The notes below the pieces were generated by a model. It did no database searches. It had not been told where the DNA came from and was given only the letters and a program-made list of their open reading frames with translations. A stretch of DNA of 43,511 nt from Deltaproteobacteria bacterium (GTDB taxonomy: Bacteria; Desulfobacterota; Syntrophia; Syntrophales; UBA8958), in the NCBI GenBank assembly GCA_029561465.1, contig JAKQIZ010000144.1:1-43511 (forward strand), written 5' to 3'. Below, piece after piece: positions 7,949-16,278 of the stretch; the stretch's first letter is position 1, and the number at the start of each line of letters is the position of its first letter. Made by a program: the position numbers and the translations under genes.

Positions 7949-8959
7949 TTATTTACGCCTCCGGTAACGTGACGCCGCCTCGACCAAGACAAGAAAAAGA
8001 CGCCGATGCGGTGCTTCTTCCTGCATCCGCTCGGGATGCCACTGAACGCCCAGGACAAAACGCCCTATCTCCGCCCAGGCCGAACCGGGGGCCGACTCGA
8101 TGGCCTCGATGATGCCGTCGGCGGTCCAGGCCGAGGCGACCAGGTCTTTTCCCACCCGCTCCGGATGGACGGCCTGGTGATGGAAGGAGTTGGCGGCCAA
8201 CGCCTCCCCCGGCGGCGTGCCGGTGGTACAGGTGGCGAGGCTTAACGGCGCAAAGCGCACGGAATGCAGGTAGCAGTCCTTGCTGCCTTCCGGATGAACT
8301 CTCCCTGGGGACGCCGCCGGCCGGTTGCTGCTTTCTCCCGTTGCGGCCTTGTCCGCCTTGTCGGCAGTCGGACCGTTGGCCATACCCTTCTCTTCCCCGG
8401 CAAGAGCGCCGGTCCGGTGGGTTTCTGCTTCCTTCGTTTCCTCCGCCGGGGTCGTCGCCGTGATCAAATCGGGAAAGTCCGCAGGCGCTTCGTCCCCCAC
8501 GCCCCGCTCCCGGTCCTTTGCGCTGTGGGGTAGGGACGGACCGCCTCCCGGCGGCCGCCATTCCGTTCCGATGTCCTGAATCAACGCGCCGCCCCGGATG
8601 ATGGACAAGAGCTGGCAGCCCCCGCAGATCCCCAGGACCGGGAGATCCGTCTCTTCCAGGATCGTTTTGGCCAGGGCGACGTCGAAACGATCCCGCCGGG
8701 GATGCACCAGCTCCTCCGCCGGCTGGGGATGGCCTCCGTAATGCTCTGGGCGGTAATCGGCCCCGCCGATGAAGAGAAAGCCCCGGAGCCGGGGGATGAT
8801 CTTCCGGATCGTCGCTAAATCTTCGCCAGGAGGGATGCAGAGGGGGACGCCGCCGGCCCCGGCGACCGCGGCTACGTAGTCCGGGGGGACGAACAGGCGC
8901 TCGACTCCGGAGACGGCCGTGCTCTCTATGGACATGTTCAAACCGATCAGCGGCGGCAC
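7949..8959 (-). CDS. Class I glutamine amidotransferase (gamma-Glu-GABA hydrolase / peptidase C26 family)
   Basis: Cytosolic hydrolase of the PuuD-like group, which cleaves gamma-glutamyl amide bonds. The nucleophile is C112 in LGICGGCQLL, and the His/Glu pair is H308 and E310 in GVQWHPE. FIGGADYRPEHYG and NSFHHQAVHP are further family blocks. GTG 8959 starts 3 bases after the thyX stop, implying translational coupling. Residues about 146-228 (nt about 8276-8524) form an insertion rich in Ala, Glu, Lys, Pro, Thr and Gly between the nucleophile region and the substrate loop, making the protein 336 residues instead of roughly 250. The real substrate is unknown; the downstream ampG raises a muropeptide possibility, which is inference only. 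Confidence 0.85.
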   Translation of the reverse strand: MPPLIGLNMSIESTAVSGVERLFVPPDYVAAVAGAGGVPLCIPPGEDLATIRKIIPRLRGFLFIGGADYRPEHYGGHPQPAEELVHPRRDRFDVALAKTILEETDLPVLGICGGCQLLSIIRGGALIQDIGTEWRPPGGGPSLPHSAKDRERGVGDEAPADFPDLITATTPAEETKEAETHRTGALAGEEKGMANGPTADKADKAATGESSNRPAASPGRVHPEGSKDCYLHSVRFAPLSLATCTTGTPPGEALAANSFHHQAVHPERVGKDLVASAWTADGIIEAIESAPGSAWAEIGRFVLGVQWHPERMQEEAPHRRLFLVLVEAASRYRRRK

Positions 8960-8962
8960 GGT

Positions 8963-10537
8963 TCAATTTCCGAAGCGGCGATTGTAGAGGTCGGCAAAGC
9001 CGTCCTTGCCCGTGGCCATAAGCAAGGTTAAAGGCATGGTCTTCTCCGCCGCCGCCAGCATCGACGCCGTGAGGTTCCGGATATCCCACTGGGCGTGGCG
9101 GTCCGCCCGAAGGCGGGCGATATGATAGAGTTCCCGGGCGTTGACCTTCAGGGCGACGCGCCGCCGGTGGGCGTTGGTCAGGATGTAGGAGGCGGCCTCA
9201 GCGGCCTCCGTCTCCCGGAGCTGTTCGTACCGCTTACCGGTGAAGTCCATGAGTTTCCGGAAAGATTCGTCCATCCCGATGGCGGCAATCGATGGCGGGA
9301 TGGTGACGCCCAGACCGGGGTCGTATCCCTGGGCGGTGATGGTGGCCATGCGGTGGCGTTTCAACTGGGCGAAACAACCGGCGCTGACGGTGAGTTCGAA
9401 GAGGAGATCCACATATTCGAATTCTCTCAGGACGGTATCGTGAGACCGTAGGTGACGCAGGGCGGTTTTGACGAGGTTCATACGTTGCCCGGCATCCAGT
9501 CGCCGGGCCCGGGAAAGACAGGAAGACAGGGGCCGCCGGGACGAGGAATGGAGGAGGGCCGCCAGGAGCCGGAGATCGGCTTCGGGCGTGACATAGGCCA
9601 AGAAGACGTCGTCTCGCGACGCTTCCGGCAATGTCGTCACCGGGGCGATGGCGTCACCCCTTTGCCCTGGGGGCGTTTGAACCACCTGCTCCACCTCGGG
9701 ACCGCCGCCGTCGCCTGTCATCCGCCGATCCCGTTCGTCCGGCGAGTCTTCCTTGAACAGGGCGGCCGCCGCCTCCCGCAACTCCCTCCGTGTCAGCAGA
9801 TCGTAGTCCGTCGCCTCGGTATAGCGAACCAGGGACGGGGCGATGGACTTGGTGGCCTTATAGAGGGCGGCGCTCAAATCCCGGGCCTCCTTTAAGGGAT
9901 GAGCGGCGAGGCGGCGGAGCATGAGTTCCAGATTCCGGGCGTTGAGGGTCATCCCCAGTTGGGTTTCCGTGGCCAGGGCGATGGCGTAGCGGGCATCTTC
10001 CTTGGCCCAGCCTTCGAGAAGGGAGCGGTTCGCGGGATCCCGCGCCAGCTCCGGATGCCGGGCGAAGACATGGGGGCGGAGCTGTTCGTAGCATTCCCGG
10101 TAAAAGGAGTTCTGACGCCCGACGACCTCGGCGAACGGCCCTGCCAGCCCCGCATTTTTTATCTCCTCCGGGATCACGAAGTCGTCCTTGAACAGGACGT
10201 AGCGCTGAGATTTTTCCGTATAGGAACAGAGGCGAAACTTCTCGATGTCCTCCACCAAAAGCCGGGATACCCCCAGGACGTCGAGGTTGAATACCGCGTG
10301 TTCGGCGATGGAACTGTGGCCCATCTCGAAGACGATATTCCGGTTTGACTGACGGGCCTTGTCCACCTCTCCCCGGGCGGCGGCCCGCAGTTCGTGCACC
10401 GGCCGGGGGGAGCGGCTGATCCGGGCATAGGCGGCGGCGATGGTTTCCGGCGTCAGTTCTTCGAGGTCCTCGCAGCGGTCCTCGATGTCCATGATCGTTT
10501 CGTAATCGATGTTGTAACCGGCAAGAATGACTTTCAT
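8963..10537 (-). CDS. thyX: Tandem-domain flavin-dependent thymidylate synthase
   Basis: ThyX methylates dUMP using methylene-tetrahydrofolate and FAD. This 524-residue chain has two ThyX-like halves (about 70-250 and 310-500), about twice a normal ThyX. The RHRxxSxxExSxRY signature is divided between them: the first half has KFRLCSYTEKSQRY (100-113), keeping Ser, Glu, Ser, Arg and Tyr but not RHR, while the second has LKRHRMATITAQGYD (393-406), keeping RHR but not the rest. HAQWDIRNL (481-489) matches the nucleotide-binding end of ThyX. About 42 low-complexity residues (264-305) join the halves. The gene begins 7 bases after the HD-GYP gene with no visible ribosome-binding site. Confidence 0.87.
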   Translation of the reverse strand: MKVILAGYNIDYETIMDIEDRCEDLEELTPETIAAAYARISRSPRPVHELRAAARGEVDKARQSNRNIVFEMGHSSIAEHAVFNLDVLGVSRLLVEDIEKFRLCSYTEKSQRYVLFKDDFVIPEEIKNAGLAGPFAEVVGRQNSFYRECYEQLRPHVFARHPELARDPANRSLLEGWAKEDARYAIALATETQLGMTLNARNLELMLRRLAAHPLKEARDLSAALYKATKSIAPSLVRYTEATDYDLLTRRELREAAAALFKEDSPDERDRRMTGDGGGPEVEQVVQTPPGQRGDAIAPVTTLPEASRDDVFLAYVTPEADLRLLAALLHSSSRRPLSSCLSRARRLDAGQRMNLVKTALRHLRSHDTVLREFEYVDLLFELTVSAGCFAQLKRHRMATITAQGYDPGLGVTIPPSIAAIGMDESFRKLMDFTGKRYEQLRETEAAEAASYILTNAHRRRVALKVNARELYHIARLRADRHAQWDIRNLTASMLAAAEKTMPLTLLMATGKDGFADLYNRRFGN

Positions 10538-10544
10538 ATGCTGA

Positions 10545-12356
10545 TCAACGAAATTTGAAGTTTTTATCTTTCAGCAGCCTCAGACAGGCAGCCACGACGT
10601 CGGCGTCGTAACGGACGCCCTGCTGGCTGCTGATTTCTTCGATGGCCTTGTGGATCCCCAGGGACGGCCGGTACGGGCGGTGTGAAGCCATGGATTCCAC
10701 CACGTCCGCCACGCTGATTATCCTCGACGCCAATAGTAAATCCTGACCTTTCAGATGCCGGGGATAGCCGGAGCCGTCCATCCGCTCATGATGTTCCATG
10801 ATCATCCGGGCTATCGGCCAGGGAAAATCGATGCCCTGGAGGATGTCGTGGCCGATCTGGGCATGGAACTTGATGAGGTCGTATTCGATATCCGTCAACC
10901 GCGTCGGTTTGCTCAGAATTTCCGCCGGGATGGACAATTTGCCCAGATCGTGGATCGCCCCGGCCACCCGGATGCCGTCCGCCTGCTCCGGCGACAGGCC
11001 CATTTCCAGGGCAATCGCCCGGGCGAGTTCGGCCACTCGCTTCTGGTGGCCCGCCGTATAAGGGTCCCTGGCTTCGACGGTGGCGGATATGACCTGGATG
11101 ATCGCCTCAATGGATTTCTCCATCCGGGCGATAGTCTGCCCGATGAGATCTTCCGCTTCCCTGCGGGCGGTGATGTCGGTAAGAAAATTCAGCGTCGCCC
11201 CCCGGCCGTTCCAGGTAAAGGAGACGGCGTTGATCTCCACCCAGATGATCTTACCCGTTTTTGTCACGCAGCGGAAGGGGTAGATCTCCGGATAAGCGGA
11301 TCCGCCGGCCACCCTTGCTTGGAAACGTTCGCTTACCATCTCCCGATCCTCAGGATGGATGCAGTCCGTGAACGGACGGGAAAGGAGTTCTTCCGCGGAA
11401 TATTCGGTCATTTCCATCGTTTTGGGATTGGCGAACTTGATGACCCCGGACTGGGCGACGACGATCGCCTCGTTGGCATTGTTGATGAGGAGACGGTATT
11501 GCGCTTCGCTTTTCCGGATGGCTTCTTCAGCCAGGACGCGGTCCGTGATGTCGATGGCCGTTCCCAGTATGGCGGGACGCCCTTCGTATTCCAGATTGGT
11601 GGCGGCTAAATCTATCCACCGTTGCTCCCCGTTCTTGGTGACGATCTTCAACTCATAACGGGACGGAACTGCTTCCCCCCGCTGCCGGGCCAGACCCCGG
11701 ACCTTGATGAGTTCCCGATAATCGCCATGCGCCAGTTCCCAATAATCAATCCACTTCAATTCCGCGAGGTTGTAACCGGTGATTCGTTCAAAGGCGAGAT
11801 TGACATAGCGGACTTTCGTGTCCTGGATGATGAAGATCGCCGAGGGGGTCGTCTCGGCAATGGCGCGGAATGTTTCCTCGCTCGCCTTCAGGGCGGAGGC
11901 GACCTGGCGCTTATCCGTCACGTCCCTTATGTAGCCGCCGATGCCGTACTTGTCCTTACCGATCCTTACCCGGAATTTTCTGGTCTCGTAGATACGGTCG
12001 CCCACGGGCTCTTCGTCGGTGTGGATAGTATCGGTCTCCAATGCCTCCGTATCGGACATCCGGCACTTTCTCGCCGCCCCTTCCGGCATGAGTTCGAAGT
12101 CGGTCCTGCCGATCACCTCGGATTCCCGCTTGCCGAAGAATCTCAGGAGCGGCGCGTTGGCGATGATGTGGCGAAACGATTCATCCTTCAGGTAGGCCAT
12201 ATCGGATATGGAATCGAGAAAAGTGCGGTAGAAGTCCGTCAGGTCGCCGTCTTCCCCGGTGAAAATATCGTTCCCGGCTTCGCTCGGAATGCGGTTGCTC
12301 CGGCGCTCTGACGACGGTGCGGCCGGGCTGGCGGAAGGTTCTCGGTGCTGCGGCAT
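10545..12356 (-). CDS. PAS-PAS-PAS-HD-GYP cyclic-di-GMP phosphodiesterase
   Basis: A 603-residue protein without membrane segments or a receiver domain. Three PAS domains (about 45-150, 165-280, 290-405), each ending in a DITDR-type PAC motif, precede an HD-GYP domain (about 410-600) with GHQKRVAELA, AIHDLGK (about 468) and HHERMDGSGYP (about 522). HD-GYP domains linearise and hydrolyse cyclic-di-GMP, and the PAS domains probably sense a cytoplasmic ligand or redox state. The ATG has GGGGGA 5 bases upstream. It is the first gene of a minus-strand row leading into thyX. The HD-GYP domain is very close to that of the response regulator at 37803-40016, so the two are likely paralogues. Confidence 0.93.
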   Translation of the reverse strand: MPQHREPSASPAAPSSERRSNRIPSEAGNDIFTGEDGDLTDFYRTFLDSISDMAYLKDESFRHIIANAPLLRFFGKRESEVIGRTDFELMPEGAARKCRMSDTEALETDTIHTDEEPVGDRIYETRKFRVRIGKDKYGIGGYIRDVTDKRQVASALKASEETFRAIAETTPSAIFIIQDTKVRYVNLAFERITGYNLAELKWIDYWELAHGDYRELIKVRGLARQRGEAVPSRYELKIVTKNGEQRWIDLAATNLEYEGRPAILGTAIDITDRVLAEEAIRKSEAQYRLLINNANEAIVVAQSGVIKFANPKTMEMTEYSAEELLSRPFTDCIHPEDREMVSERFQARVAGGSAYPEIYPFRCVTKTGKIIWVEINAVSFTWNGRGATLNFLTDITARREAEDLIGQTIARMEKSIEAIIQVISATVEARDPYTAGHQKRVAELARAIALEMGLSPEQADGIRVAGAIHDLGKLSIPAEILSKPTRLTDIEYDLIKFHAQIGHDILQGIDFPWPIARMIMEHHERMDGSGYPRHLKGQDLLLASRIISVADVVESMASHRPYRPSLGIHKAIEEISSQQGVRYDADVVAACLRLLKDKNFKFR

Positions 12357-12816
12357 GTTTTCCCCCGAGATGATTTAGTTTGAGAGATTTCTATATGAAC
12401 CGCCGATATATTTCAAGAGAATAAAGCTTTGCCCGAAAATGAGTTCACTCCGGCCTCACCGGACTAATGGCGCCGTTACCCGGCGCCGGCACGGTTATTT
12501 CTTGACATCGAGCGGCAAAAAAACGAAAAGAGGCAAAATGGATGACATCGCAATATGTCGTCAAAGTGACCGGCGCACAAATAATTCCCATGCCCCGCGG
12601 TGCGCAGGGAAGCGCGATAATCGGATTTGACTTTTTAGCGGTGGCTCTGGGGACTCCCTATTTAGCATTTGGATCTGAAAGCGCCGGCCAAGTTCATAAG
12701 GACGCCATTTTGCGGGGTTGTCAAGGGCGGGTCGGCCGGGCAGGAGAAGGAAGGTAAATGTACCGGATGAAAATCACGATTGGCGGCGATTATCGCCGGA
12801 CCGCGGCGGTGGCGTA
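12357..12816. other. Intergenic region between the HD-GYP operon and der
   Basis: 460 bases without a convincing gene. They must hold the divergent promoters of the HD-GYP row and der, but I find no near-consensus pair. GGCGCCG (12469-12475) and CGGCGCC (12481-12487) form a short hairpin. A possible small ORF at 12542-12757 is listed separately. I recognise no tRNA, riboswitch or other structured RNA. Confidence 0.6.
12542..12757 (+). CDS. Possible 71-residue hypothetical protein
   Basis: ATG at 12542 with AGAGG 8 bases upstream (12529-12533). The product has a short hydrophobic middle and a basic end and matches no family I know. It stops 59 bases before der. Codon composition is not clearly coding, and no second line of support exists, so it may be chance. 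Confidence 0.22.
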   Translation: MTSQYVVKVTGAQIIPMPRGAQGSAIIGFDFLAVALGTPYLAFGSESAGQVHKDAILRGCQGRVGRAGEGR

Positions 12817-14145
12817 ATGAGACCGGTAATTGCCGTCATCGGCCGGCCCAATGTGGGCAAATCGACCCTCTTCAACCGCCTGGCCGGCCGGGGCAAGGCG
12901 ATCGTCATCGACGAGCCGGGGGCAACGCGGGACCGGAATTATGCCGACGGCGATTGGCAGGGACGACCGTTTGTCCTCATAGACACCGGCGGCTTCGAGC
13001 CGGCGGCTACCGACGGCATCCTGGCCCAGATGCGGGAACAGACCACCCTCGCCATGGAAGAGGCGGACATCATAGTTTTTCTCATGGACGGGCGCGACGG
13101 GCTGACGCCGGCGGACCGGGAAATAGCCGCCATGCTCCGGGAGATCGATAAACCGGTCTTCCATGTCGTCAACAAGATCGACGGCCCGAAACACGAGCAA
13201 CTTGCCTATGATTTTTACGGTCTGGGAGTCGAAGAGATCTTTACCCTTTCCGCCCAGCATGGTCAGGGCGTTTTCGAGCTTATGGATGCGATGGTGCATC
13301 TCCTTCCCAAGGAGGTCGAGGCGTCGCGGGAAGAGGAGCGGCTCCGCATCGCCGTCATCGGCAAGCCAAACGTGGGGAAATCATCCCTGATCAACCGGCT
13401 CCTGGGTTATGAGCGGACCATTGCCAACCCCATGCCGGGGACAACCCGGGACGCCATCGACACCCCCTTTGAACGGCAGGGGAGAAAGTATCTCCTTGTC
13501 GATACGGCGGGGATCCGCCGCAAGAGCCGCGTCAGCCTTACCCTGGAGAAGTACAGCATCGTTCAGGCCCTCAAGACGATCGACCGGTGCGACATCGCCC
13601 TGATCCTCATCGATGCCGCCGAGGGCATTACGGAGCAGGACGTCAAGATTGCCGGCCTGGCCCACGAGCGGGGTACAGCCTGCATCCTGGCGGTCAACAA
13701 GTGGGATTTGGTGGTCAAGGACAACGAAACGATCGGCGTTTACGTAAAGGACATCAAGGACAAAGCCAAGTTCCTCGATTTCGCGCCGATCATCTTCATC
13801 TCCGCCCTTTCGGGGCAGCGGGTGACGAAGATCTTCGACCTGATCGAAAAGGTTTACGAACAATACACCCGGCGGATCTCCACCGGCGATCTCAATCGGG
13901 CGGTACGGGAATTTACGGACCGGAATCCGCCGTCCCGGTCCGGCGGCAGCCCCAACGCCTTTGCCTATGTTACCCAGGTGGCCGTCAAGCCGCCAACATT
14001 TATCTTCTTTGTGCGCGATCCCCGGGCGGTCCATTTCTCCTACGAGCGCTATCTGGCCAATCAGCTTCGGGAGGCCTTCGGTTTCGACTCCGTGCCGCTT
14101 AGGATCTTCTTTAAGAAAAAGAGCAAATCCCAGCTTTCATCTTGA
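12817..14145 (+). CDS. der: Ribosome-assembly GTPase Der (EngA)
   Basis: Double-GTPase needed for 50S subunit maturation. Two complete G domains are visible: G1 motifs GRPNVGKS near residue 8 and GKPNVGKS near residue 183, DTGGF and DTAGI as G3, NKID and NKWD as G4. A KH-like C-terminal domain follows (VKPPTFIFFVRDP). The start at 12817 gives MRPVIAVIGRPNVGKS, the family's usual N terminus, and 442 residues. Longer in-frame reading back to 12718 adds unrelated sequence. A liv operon follows on the same strand after 63 bases, with its own strong ribosome-binding site. Confidence 0.97.
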   Translation: MRPVIAVIGRPNVGKSTLFNRLAGRGKAIVIDEPGATRDRNYADGDWQGRPFVLIDTGGFEPAATDGILAQMREQTTLAMEEADIIVFLMDGRDGLTPADREIAAMLREIDKPVFHVVNKIDGPKHEQLAYDFYGLGVEEIFTLSAQHGQGVFELMDAMVHLLPKEVEASREEERLRIAVIGKPNVGKSSLINRLLGYERTIANPMPGTTRDAIDTPFERQGRKYLLVDTAGIRRKSRVSLTLEKYSIVQALKTIDRCDIALILIDAAEGITEQDVKIAGLAHERGTACILAVNKWDLVVKDNETIGVYVKDIKDKAKFLDFAPIIFISALSGQRVTKIFDLIEKVYEQYTRRISTGDLNRAVREFTDRNPPSRSGGSPNAFAYVTQVAVKPPTFIFFVRDPRAVHFSYERYLANQLREAFGFDSVPLRIFFKKKSKSQLSS

Positions 14146-14208
14146 CGAGGGAGGGATGTTTACAGTATGGACGGACTTCTAACCAAGACAACAAGAAAAG
14201 GAGGTTAT

Positions 14209-15375
14209 ATGGTCGTGAAATCATCTACGCGTATCTTTGTGCCCTGGTTGATTGGCGTTGGTTTGGCGTTCATGCTTAGCGGTTTCGCCGCCGCGGCGGA
14301 CACCATCAGGCTGGGTGTCGCCGGTGCCCACAGCGGCGATCTGGCTTCTTACGGCCTGCCCACCAAACGGGCCGCCGAGCTTGTGGTCAAGGAATACAAT
14401 GCCAAGGGCGGCGTCCTGGGCAAGAAGGTGGAGATCCTGGCCGAGGATGACGTCTGCAAACCGGAAGTGGCGACGAACACCGCCACCAAGCTGGTGTCCG
14501 GCGGCGTCCATGTGGTGCTGGGACATATCTGCAGTGGGGCAACGAAAACGGCCCTGGGTATTTATAAAGATGCGGGCATCGTCACCATGTCTTCCTCCGC
14601 CACCAATCCCGATCTGACCCAGAGCGGCAGGTACCCGAATTTCTTCCGCACCATCGCCTCCGATGACGCCCAGGCCCGTCTGGATGCCGGGTTCGCCATG
14701 GATGTCCTGAAGGTGAAAAAGATCGCCGTGCTCCACGACAAGGGAGATTACGGGAAAGGCCTGGCGGAATTTGCCCGTTCCTTCATCGAGGCCTCCAGGA
14801 AGGCCAAGGTGGTCCTCTTCGAGGGAATAACGCCGGGCGCCGTCGATTATTCCGCGGTGGTGAACAAGATCAAACAATCCGGGGCGGAGGCGGTTATCTA
14901 TGGCGGGTATCACCCCGAGGCCTCCTCCATCGTCATCCAGATGCGCAAGAAAAGGATGAATACCTACTTCATCTCCGATGACGGGGTGAAGGACGATACC
15001 TTCATCAAGGTGGCCGGCAAGGCCGCGGAAGGCGTCTATGCCTCGGGCCCCAAGGACACCACCAAGAATCCCCTGGCCATCGCCGCCATCGCCGCCCACA
15101 AGAAGACCTACAATGCCGACCCGGGCGCCTTCTTCCTGAACGGTTACGCCGCCGCCCAGGCCCTCCTGGCGGCAATCCAGAAGGCCAAATCCACCAAGTA
15201 CGCCGCCGTGGCCAAGGCGTTGCGCACCTACCCGGTGGATACCCCCCTGGGAAAGATCAAGTTCGACAAGAACGGCGACGCCATTGGCGTGGGCTTTTCC
15301 ATGTATCAGGTGAAAAACGGGGTCTATGTCGAGGTGCCCGTGGCGGCCGCCCCGGCACCGAAAAAGAAGAGATAA
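14209..15375 (+). CDS. livK: Branched-chain amino acid ABC transporter, periplasmic binding protein
   Basis: The 388-residue Leu/Ile/Val-binding-protein-type lipid-free receptor starts at ATG 14209, with AGGAGG 4-5 bases upstream; an upstream ATG at 14167 lacks this. A signal peptide (MVVKSSTR then hydrophobic, ending GFAAAAD) precedes the type I periplasmic binding fold, seen in IRLGVAGAHSGDLASYG, VEILAEDDVC and IAVLHDKGDYGKG. It is the first gene of a five-gene operon. The exact ligand (Leu/Ile/Val or another small amide or acid) cannot be read from sequence alone. Confidence 0.93.
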   Translation: MVVKSSTRIFVPWLIGVGLAFMLSGFAAAADTIRLGVAGAHSGDLASYGLPTKRAAELVVKEYNAKGGVLGKKVEILAEDDVCKPEVATNTATKLVSGGVHVVLGHICSGATKTALGIYKDAGIVTMSSSATNPDLTQSGRYPNFFRTIASDDAQARLDAGFAMDVLKVKKIAVLHDKGDYGKGLAEFARSFIEASRKAKVVLFEGITPGAVDYSAVVNKIKQSGAEAVIYGGYHPEASSIVIQMRKKRMNTYFISDDGVKDDTFIKVAGKAAEGVYASGPKDTTKNPLAIAAIAAHKKTYNADPGAFFLNGYAAAQALLAAIQKAKSTKYAAVAKALRTYPVDTPLGKIKFDKNGDAIGVGFSMYQVKNGVYVEVPVAAAPAPKKKR

Positions 15376-16278
15376 GTGGATTATTTCCTTGAGCTTTTTT
15401 TCGGAGGACTGACTCGGGGCAGCATCTACGCCCTCATTGCCCTGGGCTATACGATGGTGTACGGCATCATCGAGCTGATCAATTTCGCCCACGGGGAGAT
15501 TTACATGATCGGGGCCTTCACGGCCCTGATCGTGTCTTCCGTCCTGGCCTTCGCGGGCTTCTCGGGACTTTCGGTCCTCTTCCTGGCGGCGGCGGTGGCG
15601 ATCATCTACTCCGCCGCCTACGGCTTTACCGTGGAGAAGATAGCCTACAAGCCCCTGCGCCAGGCCTCTCGTCTTGCCCCCCTCATCAGCGCCATCGGCA
15701 TGTCCATCTTCCTCCAGAATTACGTCATGCTGGCCCAGACATCGGATTTCCTTCCCTTTCCCAGTCTCCTTCCCGAATTGCCGTTCCTGGAGGAGCTGGA
15801 GCTCAGCATTGGCTCCACGGAATTGATCATCCTGATGACCACGGCGGTCTCCATGGTGCTGCTGACCCTCCTCATCAAGTTCACGAAGATGGGGAAGGCC
15901 ATGCGGGCCACCGCCCAGGACCGCAAAATGGCCATGCTGGTAGGGGTCGACGTCAACCGGACGATTTCCTATACCTTTATCATCGGTTCGGTACTGGCTG
16001 CCATCGGCGGGGTCCTCATCGCCTCCCACATCGGCCGGATAAATTTCTACATCGGCTTCATCGCCGGCATCAAGGCCTTTACGGCGGCGGTCTTGGGCGG
16101 GATCGGTTCCATCCCCGGGGCGGTGCTGGGGGCCCTGATCCTGGGCTGGACGGAGAGCTTCGCCACCGGCTACGTTTCCAGTGATTACGAAGACGTCTTT
16201 GCCTTCCTCCTCCTCGTGATCATTTTGATCGTGCGTCCTTCCGGTCTGTTGGGCCGTTCGACGGTACAGAAGGTATGA
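15376..16278 (+). CDS. livH: Branched-chain amino acid ABC transporter permease LivH
   Basis: A 300-residue polytopic inner-membrane permease beginning with GTG directly after the livK stop, so translation is probably coupled. Family blocks are GSIYALIALGYTMVYGIIELINFAHGE split at the start, MGKAMRATAQD (the cytoplasmic EAA-like loop contacting the ATPases), and FTAAVLGGIGSIPGAVLGA near the end. It pairs with LivM to form the channel. Confidence 0.95.
   Translation: MDYFLELFFGGLTRGSIYALIALGYTMVYGIIELINFAHGEIYMIGAFTALIVSSVLAFAGFSGLSVLFLAAAVAIIYSAAYGFTVEKIAYKPLRQASRLAPLISAIGMSIFLQNYVMLAQTSDFLPFPSLLPELPFLEELELSIGSTELIILMTTAVSMVLLTLLIKFTKMGKAMRATAQDRKMAMLVGVDVNRTISYTFIIGSVLAAIGGVLIASHIGRINFYIGFIAGIKAFTAAVLGGIGSIPGAVLGALILGWTESFATGYVSSDYEDVFAFLLLVIILIVRPSGLLGRSTVQKV

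Noticed and set aside
12600-12720. Structured RNA upstream of der
   Set aside because: The sequence has some GC-rich pairing potential, but I could not build a known RNA fold, and no terminator follows.
14221-16029. 602-codon open frame on the minus strand
   Set aside because: It is antisense to livK and livH, which are strongly supported. Long antisense frames are common in GC-rich coding DNA, and the translation is His/Gly/Asp-rich with no family blocks.
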